DNA of 51,406 nt from assembly GCA_946643435.1 (NCBI GenBank), contig CAMPCD010000005.1:1-51406 (forward strand), written 5' to 3'. The number at the start of each line of letters is the position of its first letter. The stretch's first letter is position 1. The position numbers and the translations under genes were made by a program. The notes under the pieces were generated by a model. The model was not told where the DNA came from, did not search any database, and saw only the letters and a list, made by a program, of their open reading frames with translations. Positions 21,901 through 33,367 of this stretch are shown here, one piece after another. The DNA comes from an uncultured bacterium. GTDB taxonomy: Bacteria; Bacillota_I; Bacilli_A; RF39; UBA660.

Positions 21901-24900
21901 TAAAACAGACTTTTGAAATTCAACATTTGTTAAAGACGTAGGAGTTAACTTTAATTGACCAGCCATATTATAAATATAATCAGATACATAATATACATTT
22001 TTTATTTCACCAGCACTAGTTAAATAAGCTGTAATTGGACCATTATTAGGCATTTGTTGATTTGTGTCACCAACTACATATGCATTTTCAATTAATCCAT
22101 ATGACCTACCTGCAACTAATCCGCCTAAATCTTTAGCATAGTTATTTGGGAAATGAATTGAATTTAATACATAAACATTACGAATTTTTCCACTATCTCT
22201 ATTTTCCATACAAATAGGACTTAATAGTTTTTCCGATGTTGCTTCTAGTGGAGAATATATGTCTTTACCATATGAGTAACCATTTTCAACAACACCATAA
22301 TTAATCATTGCTAGTAATGTCGTATTTGTGAAATAATCAAGGTCATCTTCAACATCAATAACGAAGTTCCTTACAACTGCACCAAAACGATTATATTCAA
22401 CTAATCCACCAAGATTGGCAATACCTAAAACCTCATCATTATCTTTTTTAGCTATTACTTTTACGTTTTCGATTGTCCCATAATTACTTTGTACAAAACC
22501 TCTACTCCAACTGAATCTTTCAGTTGCATCATAATGTAATTCTAAAACTAAATTTTTGATTACTCCTGATTTTCCAATTGTACCAATTCTTTGAATGTTA
22601 TGAGTTGTTCCTGTTGTAAAATCAGTATTTATTATTGCTTTATGACCATCAAAATCTATTTCACCAGTAAAGATTGCTTTACCTCTTCCAACTACTAGAT
22701 CATTAAATCTTCTAAAATCTATATCATTTAATACAATATAATGACCTTTAGGCTGAATTCTACTAAAAGCATATTTATCTTCAACACCTATAACTTCATG
22801 TGATGTATCCAGTGCAATATTACCTAAATAGTAATATCTATCTCGAATTTTAACTGCAAGCTTTATTACATATCTTCTATATTGATCTAAATCTAATAAC
22901 TTGATCATTTCACCATTAGCCATATCATCATATTCAAATTCTTTAATATAATTATCTTGACTATCAAATACTCGAATATAGTACTTACCATCAGCTATTT
23001 CATTTTTTAAATCAGTTACATTAACTTTTACTCTAGTTATATAATTAAACTTAAAATCTTGTGGTTTTTTGTCATTTATTTTTTGAGGTATTTTATATAC
23101 CCTTAAATTAACATCATATTTGCTAAAATCACCGGTAAAGCTTACATAAGCAATACAATCATTAGGAACTAATATCGATGAATGAGATCTAATCGAATTA
23201 TTTGTTAAATATATTTTATTATTAGATTTATTAACAAAAAGAATTGTTGCATTAACATCGTCTGTTGTATATTTACTAAAATCAAATCTATAAAAATAAC
23301 CACCTTGTAACTCGATTCCTTGATCTGTTCTAACTGTATCATTAGCATCTGCTTTTGTTAAAGTTCCACCAGTATAACCATTATATTTTCCCGGCTCAAT
23401 CTTAATATTAGAAGTATCAATTTCCTCTTTGTCCTTAGATACATATGCTATCATATCTTTTACTAAATATTCTGATAACATATTAGTAGCTTCACCTTTT
23501 AATAGAAAACCAGCATAAGCACAGTTATTAGTATTATAGTAATTATTATTTGGAGTGATAGAATATCTATCTCCAGTTAATTGACTTGCTCCAACAACAA
23601 ATGTAAATTCATATGATGTCCATTCATCTGTACTAGGATGTAATTCTATTGCATGAGATGCTCCAGAATCAGCTGACCATGCTGTCATATATTTAGAGAA
23701 AAATACTTGTTCTCCATTAGTTTGAATAGCTTTTATCTTAAATTTAATTGTTACTGTTTCACCTAAATAATCAGTAAAATCATAATAATAAGATGAATCA
23801 CCAGTTTTTCTAAAGATATGCATGTTACCTTCTGAGTCATACTCTTTAGGAATTGTATTACTATAAACACTTTCTATCCACTTAGTTTCAGATTCAAAAT
23901 CTAATATATTTTCACTTGTTGGTTCTCTTTTTGCAGATAATAATTTGATACTTCCAGATATTCCATCTGATGTTACGAAAGTGATAGTTTCGAAAACTTT
24001 ATTTGATTGATATGTACTTGTCTCATCTGTATCATTATATTCATTTGCAATAAAGTATAAATAGTATTTTTTATTTACTTCTAAACCATCATAATTAATT
24101 CTTATATAATCACTAGTATTTGTATCTATTGTTCTAGCATCAACTAATTTATCAGTTGAATCTCTAAATTCTAATCTTACAGTACCGTCAATTATAACTT
24201 TATCAATATCATTAATCTTTAAATCAAAGTCTATCATTGAGCTAGATGTAAATTGATTAATTATTGATATTTCTGGTGTTTTCTTTTTTGTTTTAAACGT
24301 CTTATAACTATATACACAATCTAAATCATAGTATGAAGATCCTTGTTTAACAGTAGATATAAGATTAACTTCATACTCAGTTGAAGAATTTAGGTTATCA
24401 AAATCAATATCAATCAATTCATAATCCATTAATTTATTTACTTGTTCTTCAGTTAAAATAGTTTCTTTAACTAATTCACCTTCAAGTTTGATTTGAATTT
24501 TAAATCCGGTTAGTAATCTTACAAGTCTACTATCTGTTTTATTTTCATTGATAGCCAACGTTAAACTATTAGATTTATCTGTAAGTTCTTTTTCACTAAT
24601 AGAAATATTTAAAAATCCAAGTGATGTAATTGGTAAAGAAGAAAAGTCGACTTCAGACAAAATATTATTTTTAGTAATTCCTTTTCCATTTTCAACATCA
24701 AAATCCGCAAATATTCTTAAAGTAAATATTGCCTCAGGATCAAGTTCATGCAATACCAATTGATTATCTTTTTGTTCTAATTTTCCACTTTTGACAACAT
24801 TTGAAGAAGAATCTAACACGCTATATCCATAATTGAACATTTCAATATTATCTTTATTCTTTAATGATATATCAAATGTAACTGAAGTTGCATCCATGGA

Positions 24901-26436
24901 TGATATTTTTGCTACTACAGTAGGACTTTCTTTACATGTTCTAGTTGATTGAGCATTATTGGTTATATATATTTCATTTCCAGAAATATCATAAAATTTA
25001 ATAGTATAATCATATTCTTTATTAGATTCTAATATTTCATTTGAATATACTTTATCTATTGTTAATCCCTCTTTAAGAGCATTAACAATAGTAATTTTAT
25101 CCATTTGATGCTTTACGCCATCTATCTCTATTACTCCACGATTTATACCATTTATAGCGTCATTTTTAATATCACTTGTAATTTTCAAATTTCTTATTTC
25201 AATCTTATTTGAATATATATCACCATTTTCAAAATCTATGGTAATTGGATCAAGTGTATCTATATCTAACGTACTTATTTCTTGTTCAAAGAAAGTAACT
25301 TCATAAGATGTAGTTAAGTCTTCCGCTAAATAAATATATGTACCTACAACTTTATACATTGTATTTGGTAATAAACCAGATATAGTAAAATCTGATGTAG
25401 AAGATAATCCTTTTCTAGAATATATCTTACCATTTGTATATATTGTATAGGTAGGTCGACCAATAATAACATTAGCTGGGTCTTCTATTTTAATACTTCC
25501 ATTTAAAGTATATACGTTTGGAGTTAAATCTGAACTAGTAACTGTAGGTTTAACATAGTTGTTTTTTTGGCCTTTATTATGTTTTTCAATTACTTGTTCT
25601 ATAACCTCTTCTTCTGTTTCTACTACTTTTTCAGGCTCATCATTATTTACTGGTGGTTCTTCTTTATTAAATGAAATATCACTTATAGAACTAATTAATG
25701 TTGAGTATTTGAATGTATAGTTTTCTCCATTAGCTACATATAAAAATGATATATGATCTCCTTCATCTATATCTATACTGTGTGCATAAAACTTATCATT
25801 TTCTCTTTGAAAATACTCTACCTTATTTTTCTTAAATGCAATGAAACTATTAACTGGAATTTCACATTCTGATGTCATAGTTTTAATCTGAATGTCATAT
25901 AAATTTATAAATACACTGTTACTATAACCTAACAACAAATAATTATTGGTATCTACTATATCTAATGTATTATAATCATATGCTTTACCATAAGAATATA
26001 CAGAATTAACATATGATGACAAACTGTATAAATCACTTGTTATTAAAGTTGAATTTTCATTTGTATTTAATATAGCAAGGCCATCATTTAAAAAGTATGG
26101 ATAATTTATAGAAACTTTAACGTCATCTTCAGTAATATAATTGTTTGTTAAAGTCTTATATACATAATTATTAGCTTCTAAAGTTACTGTATCTACAGTA
26201 GTATTATTATCTAAATCATTACTTGATAATTTATCTATTAATGATGAATCTCCTATTAAATATCCTTTATATTGAGTATGCATCACTACATTAGAATGAT
26301 CAAAGTACTTTGTTATTACAAAATAACCAACAATAAGCAAAAAAAGTATTAATATAGGAAAGAGATTTATAATAACTTTATAGCCGTATAATTTTTTCTT
26401 GTTGTTAACTAAATTATTATGTTTTCTTTTATACAT
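15901..26436 (-). CDS. Giant surface protein (3511 aa) anchored by TM segments at both ends; FnIII-like, GLUG-like and LamG-like domains
   Basis: N-terminal TM 'VIINLFPILILFLLIVGYFVI'; C-terminal TM 'SILITMLIIILINLSIFI' plus RRK tail; GLUG-like repeats (GGIAGSYAGRIKNCYSAVNI, VGGIIGKGWLDEAEVTNVDV, VGGLIGETG); LamG-like 'FDGDNSYIKINQLPIANQATISFN...LFIDGKKIGTI...YIGTRPNPNTYQGYVGRIKAFQYYNVALSDSEVRQLYDLG' (about 17450-18020). Confidence 0.85.
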   Translation of the reverse strand: MYKRKHNNLVNNKKKLYGYKVIINLFPILILFLLIVGYFVITKYFDHSNVVMHTQYKGYLIGDSSLIDKLSSNDLDNNTTVDTVTLEANNYVYKTLTNNYITEDDVKVSINYPYFLNDGLAILNTNENSTLITSDLYSLSSYVNSVYSYGKAYDYNTLDIVDTNNYLLLGYSNSVFINLYDIQIKTMTSECEIPVNSFIAFKKNKVEYFQRENDKFYAHSIDIDEGDHISFLYVANGENYTFKYSTLISSISDISFNKEEPPVNNDEPEKVVETEEEVIEQVIEKHNKGQKNNYVKPTVTSSDLTPNVYTLNGSIKIEDPANVIIGRPTYTIYTNGKIYSRKGLSSTSDFTISGLLPNTMYKVVGTYIYLAEDLTTSYEVTFFEQEISTLDIDTLDPITIDFENGDIYSNKIEIRNLKITSDIKNDAINGINRGVIEIDGVKHQMDKITIVNALKEGLTIDKVYSNEILESNKEYDYTIKFYDISGNEIYITNNAQSTRTCKESPTVVAKISSMDATSVTFDISLKNKDNIEMFNYGYSVLDSSSNVVKSGKLEQKDNQLVLHELDPEAIFTLRIFADFDVENGKGITKNNILSEVDFSSLPITSLGFLNISISEKELTDKSNSLTLAINENKTDSRLVRLLTGFKIQIKLEGELVKETILTEEQVNKLMDYELIDIDFDNLNSSTEYEVNLISTVKQGSSYYDLDCVYSYKTFKTKKKTPEISIINQFTSSSMIDFDLKINDIDKVIIDGTVRLEFRDSTDKLVDARTIDTNTSDYIRINYDGLEVNKKYYLYFIANEYNDTDETSTYQSNKVFETITFVTSDGISGSIKLLSAKREPTSENILDFESETKWIESVYSNTIPKEYDSEGNMHIFRKTGDSSYYYDFTDYLGETVTIKFKIKAIQTNGEQVFFSKYMTAWSADSGASHAIELHPSTDEWTSYEFTFVVGASQLTGDRYSITPNNNYYNTNNCAYAGFLLKGEATNMLSEYLVKDMIAYVSKDKEEIDTSNIKIEPGKYNGYTGGTLTKADANDTVRTDQGIELQGGYFYRFDFSKYTTDDVNATILFVNKSNNKIYLTNNSIRSHSSILVPNDCIAYVSFTGDFSKYDVNLRVYKIPQKINDKKPQDFKFNYITRVKVNVTDLKNEIADGKYYIRVFDSQDNYIKEFEYDDMANGEMIKLLDLDQYRRYVIKLAVKIRDRYYYLGNIALDTSHEVIGVEDKYAFSRIQPKGHYIVLNDIDFRRFNDLVVGRGKAIFTGEIDFDGHKAIINTDFTTGTTHNIQRIGTIGKSGVIKNLVLELHYDATERFSWSRGFVQSNYGTIENVKVIAKKDNDEVLGIANLGGLVEYNRFGAVVRNFVIDVEDDLDYFTNTTLLAMINYGVVENGYSYGKDIYSPLEATSEKLLSPICMENRDSGKIRNVYVLNSIHFPNNYAKDLGGLVAGRSYGLIENAYVVGDTNQQMPNNGPITAYLTSAGEIKNVYYVSDYIYNMAGQLKLTPTSLTNVEFQKSVLNDNFDYQNTVTYGYYPHVVYTSEIMPKQEYVELPKIAEDTIVDIVSTKVVDKKNNEATLDVEVLNPYGNTITKIDIANVDTEIISSEFENGVTRLKLKMLNPSIYVSNYTVRKVSSMDYLGYTYEKTYLDNEKTINVDFYREIYNTKDWININNSNNENYILMADIDFLGESKNYNISYFYGTLNGNGHTIKNIYMDNMGNSGLISYLSGTIKNLYVENITNTMNQDNVGLLIGTIQKQSLVDNVHIKGGKIECGSARENKSTNNLGIMSGYASYSTIQNSSIVDVNIIVTAKATNLYAGSFNGTGSGLTIRNSYARNVNITADNTLSVSGIGLILGGDNTASGNILDVYAIGNISSNGINTGGIAGSYAGRIKNCYSAVNISSGGNLYGGIAGNFNNNYIEDVDSNLYVGNVYGKNSGLSFGKILPNDGVSASNYALKDSYVDGEYDPNAYISHGETLVTKDKLYSENLIGEVLSNGNYDLNVNYNQLPKLYYSDRQEYLPNQIDNEIPIDILPIESLSTTKNPDYLFIVMTLDNPNNYDVKSVDISGLNVSTEAIFTNEGKTTLQLRATPEKFYDSYQITGINYVDNNGEEQKSYKERKIEASFYKYLSTVEDWNNISTTDYENYILANDIDFTGKTVQSGVVFNRLVTDSDDHNYTLKGIDIVFNSKDYNLSLISSINTELKNISFRNITIYNKSTSGTQYYGLIGTVNGNVENCDFYNINISKKNNNSGNTGLITNMNGAEVNNIKLDGITVSGANFTSGFIVNIGPGEKNYKNITAKNMTIIGSQYIGGIFSQMSTNSIGYFNKYKISDSNIKGTNYVGGIIGKGWLDEAEVTNVDVTGTSYVGGVYGYLYVAFKINRPFENVSVYDSRISGSGERIGGIFGARQEGMQSSPRSYSNYYLVKNSKITGLSSTTKYLGGLGGYSHTAGDSSGLQNSAVIDCIVTSLGRDTGGVMGYINRGTLAYTYIDNTTVTGDVNVGGLIGETGVDTLEDYHDNIISRTTVNANLSAGGVIGYDANKNSETSIGGVKMYYLSLEDVNVGAKSSAGGLIGRSNVDLVYPDQNASNYMDVHVTSNDDSIGLFTGDSHNTSFFKMGRMGIYKDTSLNGTKVSDLITEDNDVYRTFTVDTFYKGYLSSGVPTTNSSNMNAVYTEKIRLKAGHKYIIEFDSNYIQTNVAFIAIYRPDGSYVSQLTGSNSYYSRTTEWNGYIGKYNFDVYRDCDISVGIYNSDNINSVKVTEINNTYGVPSSQMILDEYEIRDVVTWANKPFSTNAASSSHGSVLYFRETYWDYSPLKSEDKHVTVEDLSNNGYTGNAVVDNYGKNGFLFDGDNSYIKINQLPIANQATISFNLLDISVQKELSDLFYAVDANGKYIYLKYRWGRIYLSTNNGDKNFQYVTSNNRDYQLTISWNSSELKLFIDGKKIGTIKNYKILSTGNSNIYIGTRPNPNTYQGYVGRIKAFQYYNVALSDSEVRQLYDLGTPLNRDSLKVYYNLTSYEDNGGYSYPKLIQPTNTEVYKEQKLIPLPGTTSINNSLLGARRLSYSPLSMVELNEDSYKIYSSGIDTLNVEFTNYTPDLKFEYDYHGNTYTTDVEDNILSLYYEYDDDITIRLKDSFSTYEHTYSSDELSNTLSIYGNKYYYIKDSSLYEKDEKIADNIVNVKDGLALSSDHKVYVINDNEYQDYYRREGFVAFDIPISTATIDTKFIETYLTFTKIYDSDGNVTIRDGQLLFKNNYLYMFNHDNYIKNNIVFNYYNNKEYQIVLSKTNNIYSIQNNIKLPNQFLNSNIIEIIGDSESDNPIMMVRYDNATVVVFDYTNGNVLYRSSSFPVVSLTSFFKTSFIDVNLSSTYDDSYKETSKVIDFIENANNEIVDQYYSKYDDYTNLIFTDDEYDENGNYLNTSIVNNSSINNKYVVSLSSSNKYEVYSVANLLADDDVINEYQKIVGNATLKRSYDNKTNSKLFNNRNSILITMLIIILINLSIFIRLFERRKNNETK

Positions 26437-26453
26437 ATTAATACTTCCTTTTC

Positions 26454-27212
26454 TTATTGATTTTGTATTGAAGTTAACGCATCTATATTTTTATTTAAAA
26501 GACTAAAATCTTTCTCGTTATAATTAACCATATCTGTTGTTAAATTAATAACTAAAGAATCTACATAAGCGATAACATCATCTTTTGTTTTTTCAATTAT
26601 AATATATTTATCATTTTGTCTATCATATATTTCAACTTGATCACGATAACAAGCAATAACATATGATAAAGGAGTTAACTCATAAGTTATTCCATCAACT
26701 ACTACTTTAGTCTCATATGGAAAAAAATATAAATCATTACCATCATATAAGAATCCTTTATCTATATATATATTTTTGTTGTTATTCTTTAAATAAACTT
26801 GAGTACCAGTATTTGCTACATCATATGATAATTCAGCAAAATATGTTGTTTTCAATTTCTTCTTATTGTTTAAATATAATCCCATATTTTGAGGTAATAT
26901 AACACTTGTTGTATCTTCAGAATAATATATTGGAATTGAATTAGTTTGAATAGTATCATCATTTGAAGTTTCGATATTAGTTATATTACCATCTCTAACT
27001 AATGTTACTTTACCAGTATATTCATATTTAATATTAGTGTAATATGAATATAAACTAGATTCTTTTGTATCATATTCTACTCTATTTAATGATTTATAAT
27101 ATCTAGTTATAAAATAAATAGCAAAGAATATAAGGACTAAAGTAATAACAATTAAAGTAGTAATTATAACTACATTCTTTTTATTTTTTAGTTTAAAAAA
27201 TTTAGTTTTCAT
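26454..27212 (-). CDS. Membrane-anchored extracellular protein, 252 aa, sharing the N-terminal module of the giant proteins
   Basis: N-terminal TM 'VVIITTLIVITLVLIFFAIYFI'; 'YELTPLSYVIACYRDQVEIYDRQNDKYIIIE' parallels 'CEIPVNSFIAFKKNKVEYFQRENDKFYAHSI' in the 3511-aa protein. Confidence 0.7.
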   Translation of the reverse strand: MKTKFFKLKNKKNVVIITTLIVITLVLIFFAIYFITRYYKSLNRVEYDTKESSLYSYYTNIKYEYTGKVTLVRDGNITNIETSNDDTIQTNSIPIYYSEDTTSVILPQNMGLYLNNKKKLKTTYFAELSYDVANTGTQVYLKNNNKNIYIDKGFLYDGNDLYFFPYETKVVVDGITYELTPLSYVIACYRDQVEIYDRQNDKYIIIEKTKDDVIAYVDSLVINLTTDMVNYNEKDFSLLNKNIDALTSIQNQ

Positions 27213-27729
27213 CTTTGGTCACCAGTCTTTTTTTACGTTTTTGAAGTGTTATCATTATTTTAAAATTAAAAGCTAGAAATGTATAAGCTAAGCTTAAAAT
27301 AATAAATATTATCTTCAATGTATTTATACCTAAGCTATATTGAATAATACTTAAATATAAATTAATTTTATATAGTATATTTAGAGATGCTACAGTAATA
27401 ACAGCACTTGTCAAATCCAATACTATTATTTTAATATTTAAAGAAAATATTATTGATATCAATAAGTTTATTAATATCAGATATATTCCAAACGATGTCG
27501 CATCACTTAATGTAATAGTAAAATATACAACATATAATAAATTTAATATAGCTGAAGCGTAAATAATAATGTCTATGATACTTAGATTAATTAACAAAGA
27601 ATAGTAATTTTTAAATTTAATATTATATTTTTTAGTAATTTTATTACTAAAGAATGATAGTATTACTACTCCAACTATTAATAAAATAAATAATGAAACA
27701 ATAGAATTCTTATATTCAAATAAATTCAT
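27202..27729 (-). CDS. Polytopic membrane protein of the ATPase operon (about 5 TM), unknown
   Basis: Five hydrophobic segments; tightly packed between the epsilon-REC gene and the surface protein genes. Confidence 0.7.
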   Translation of the reverse strand: MNLFEYKNSIVSLFILLIVGVVILSFFSNKITKKYNIKFKNYYSLLINLSIIDIIIYASAILNLLYVVYFTITLSDATSFGIYLILINLLISIIFSLNIKIIVLDLTSAVITVASLNILYKINLYLSIIQYSLGINTLKIIFIILSLAYTFLAFNFKIMITLQKRKKRLVTKDEN

Positions 27730-27731
27730 TA

Positions 27732-30548
<2,817 letters not shown>

Positions 30549-30571
<23 letters not shown>

Positions 30572-32171
30572 TTGTTTCCTTATTACTTATAGATATTGTA
30601 GGTTTGTTTATCACATTTGTTGTTACAGAAACATTATTATTCTTTTCTTCTTGTTTAACTCCTTCGTCCATCTTTTGAATAGGTGTTGGAATTGCACTTG
30701 AAGTAGCAACATTAACTATATTTTGTTTGATTTTTGGTACATCGGTAGTAACATTACCATCTTTTCTTTCATTAACAGTATTTATATTAGTCGAATTAGA
30801 ACTTACAGGTTTTGTAATTGTGTTTAACATTTGGATTTTGTTTTTTGTATCAGCATCTAAAATAAAATCAAACATGTTAATCATTTTATCAACAGCTAAT
30901 GGTGAAAATTTAGGTTGTTTAAATAGATTTAGTAGTTTATTTCCTGTTTTAATTTTTATTTTTAAATCCTCTGTCATTTGGTCTTCATTAACTAATTGAT
31001 AAACGCTGGCCGATTCCAAGTAACTTAATAATTCTCTTCTAACTTTTGAGCCTAATATTTTCATTGCTTCATTTTGAACAGCTCCACCAAGTCTAGATAC
31101 ACTTAAGCCATAGTTAACAGCTGGCTTTTGTCCCTTTTGGAATTGCTTTTCCGATAAAACAATTTGTCCGTCAGTTATAGAAATAATATTTGTAGAAATA
31201 TAATCAGTAATATCTCCACCTTTTGTTTCAACAATTGGTAGAACAGTTATTGAACCACCATTTTTATGTTGACATCCTTTTTCAAGCAATCTCGAATGAG
31301 TATAAAATATATCGGCAGGATAAGCATCACGCGCAGTATTCTTTTCAGATATTAAAGCGATTTCTCTAGCAGCATCTGCATGTTTCTTTAAATCATCAAA
31401 TACTACTAATACATCTTTACCTTGAGCTAAATACTCTTGAGCTATAGACATAGCAATAAAAGGAGTAAGTTTCATAATTGGTGCTGGTTCATCATTGAAA
31501 ACAGAAACAATAAGTGTATAAGAGTTAGCGCCTTTTTTCACTAAATTAGAATATATATTCTTTAATTCTTTTTTAGTTTTACCAATTGATACATAGATAC
31601 AAATAACATTTTTATCTTTTTGATTAGCTATTGTATCAAGTGCTATTTGAGTTTTACCAGTTTTCTTATCACCAATAATTAATTGTCTTTGTCCTCTACC
31701 GATTGGAAACATCATATCAATAGCAGCTATACCTGTTTCAAGTGGTCTATTAACACTAGTTCTATCCATAATAGGAATATTTGGAGTTTCTACTTTAATT
31801 TGTCTAGAATTTAAGACTTTTTTTCCAGTCATTCTATCATACCCAAAAGGATCTATAATTAATCCTAAAGAAGATTCCGAAAAACTAGTAGTAAACTCTT
31901 CTCCAGTAGCTATCGCTAAATCTCCAACCTTTATTTCATTATTAGTTTTTACTAAAGCTATTGTAACTGAATTCGAAGATATTTTATCAACATATCCAAT
32001 GTTTTCTTCATTATTTATCATTACTTTTTCAAAGTAACTTACTTCACCTATTCCAGTTACTTCAATGATAAATTCATTTACTCTTACTACCTTTCCAGTA
32101 CTATATAAATTTTTTCCTTGTATTATATCGTCAAGTTTTTTTGATATTTGACTTTCTGAATTTCCATTCAT
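30549..32171 (-). CDS. F1-type ATPase alpha-like subunit with ~90-aa low-complexity C-terminal extension
   Basis: 'PIGRGQRQLIIGDKKTGKTQIALD', 'GLSVSRLGGAVQNEAMK' (Arg finger context), 'GDLAIATGEEF'; tail NTITKPVSSNSTNINTVNERKDGN...NEDTKRS. Confidence 0.93.
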
Positions 32172-32186
32172 TTTTATTCACCCTTA

Positions 32187-32945
32187 CTAAATGCTGTAGT
32201 CATAAATAATTCCCTTGTGGACAATGCGTATTCCCTCAGTAATGTGCTTATCATATTTAGTTCTAACAAACTCATTTAAACCATCATAATTTTCATTTTT
32301 ATTACCTACATATACGTACACATAATTATCATGTATAGATAAATAATTATCTAAACGATTGATAAATTTTTCTATTTTAAATTTTTTACCAATATATTCA
32401 CTTACAATCTCATATTCTTCAGGAGTAAGTAACTCTTGAATCAATTCTAATTGTGTTTTGTTATCAAAAGATGAAAGCTTAAATATAACATCATATGTGA
32501 AATAACTTCTAACCCTATATAACGTATCATAGTTCACTTCTTTAACAGGTTTGTGTTCCTCAATAAATTGTAATATTTTTGCTTTTCTATCAAAATTTAA
32601 ACTTTTTTTGATATCTTTATACTTTTGTATAACATCATCGTCTTCAAAGTCTATGTTATTAACTACAACAGAATTATTAGATACATCATTTGTGTTGCCA
32701 CTTATTTCTGTGTTTTCTATTTCCTCTTCTATCCTTTTTAATTCTACACTTTTCTTATATATTTCTTCGTTTAATTCGGTTGTCTTTTTTTCTCTTTCTT
32801 CAACCAAATAATCAAACTCTTTCAAGTTACCTACAAAAATCTTTTTTAGTAATAAATTAATCTTTTTTGTTGTAACATACAAAATAAAAGCAATTATTAC
32901 AAGAAAAATTGCTTCTACTAAAATAATAACTATAGTTTCATTCAT
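32187..32945 (-). CDS. F-type ATPase b-delta fusion-like stator subunit
   Basis: N-terminal single TM 'VIILVEAIFLVIIAFILYV' plus coiled coil (b-like); C-terminus 'KHITEGIRIVHKGIIYDYSI' matches the OSCP/delta C-terminal signature (xLIGGxxIxxGDxVIDxSI). Confidence 0.75.
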   Translation of the reverse strand: MNETIVIILVEAIFLVIIAFILYVTTKKINLLLKKIFVGNLKEFDYLVEEREKKTTELNEEIYKKSVELKRIEEEIENTEISGNTNDVSNNSVVVNNIDFEDDDVIQKYKDIKKSLNFDRKAKILQFIEEHKPVKEVNYDTLYRVRSYFTYDVIFKLSSFDNKTQLELIQELLTPEEYEIVSEYIGKKFKIEKFINRLDNYLSIHDNYVYVYVGNKNENYDGLNEFVRTKYDKHITEGIRIVHKGIIYDYSI

Positions 32946-32949
32946 ATTA

Positions 32950-33207
<258 letters not shown>

Positions 33208-33228
33208 TTATTGTATTCAACATATTGT

Positions 33229-33234
33229 ATTATA
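33229..33234 (-). promoter_or_regulatory. Candidate -10 element for the ATPase operon
   Basis: TGTGATATAATAC on the minus strand (TG-extended-like -10), upstream of the c-like gene RBS. Confidence 0.4.
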
Positions 33235-33337
33235 TCACAAGGATTGTATTTAAAAAAGATTTTTTAACAAAAATATGGTATATATTTCTAAAAAAAAGTT
33301 AATCTGCGCGGCCACAATTATACTCAATTAATACTAA

Positions 33338-33366
33338 TAAAAACAGGTAGCAATTACCTGTTTTAT
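33338..33366 (-). terminator. Terminator after the hybrid histidine kinase gene
   Basis: AAAAACAGGTAGCAATTACCTGTTTTATTTT. Confidence 0.7.
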
Positions 33367-33367
33367 T

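Noticed and set aside
15901-26436. CRISPR or tandem DNA repeats in the giant gene
   Set aside because: Repetition is at the degenerate protein-module level (GLUG/FnIII-like); no regularly spaced identical DNA repeats seen.
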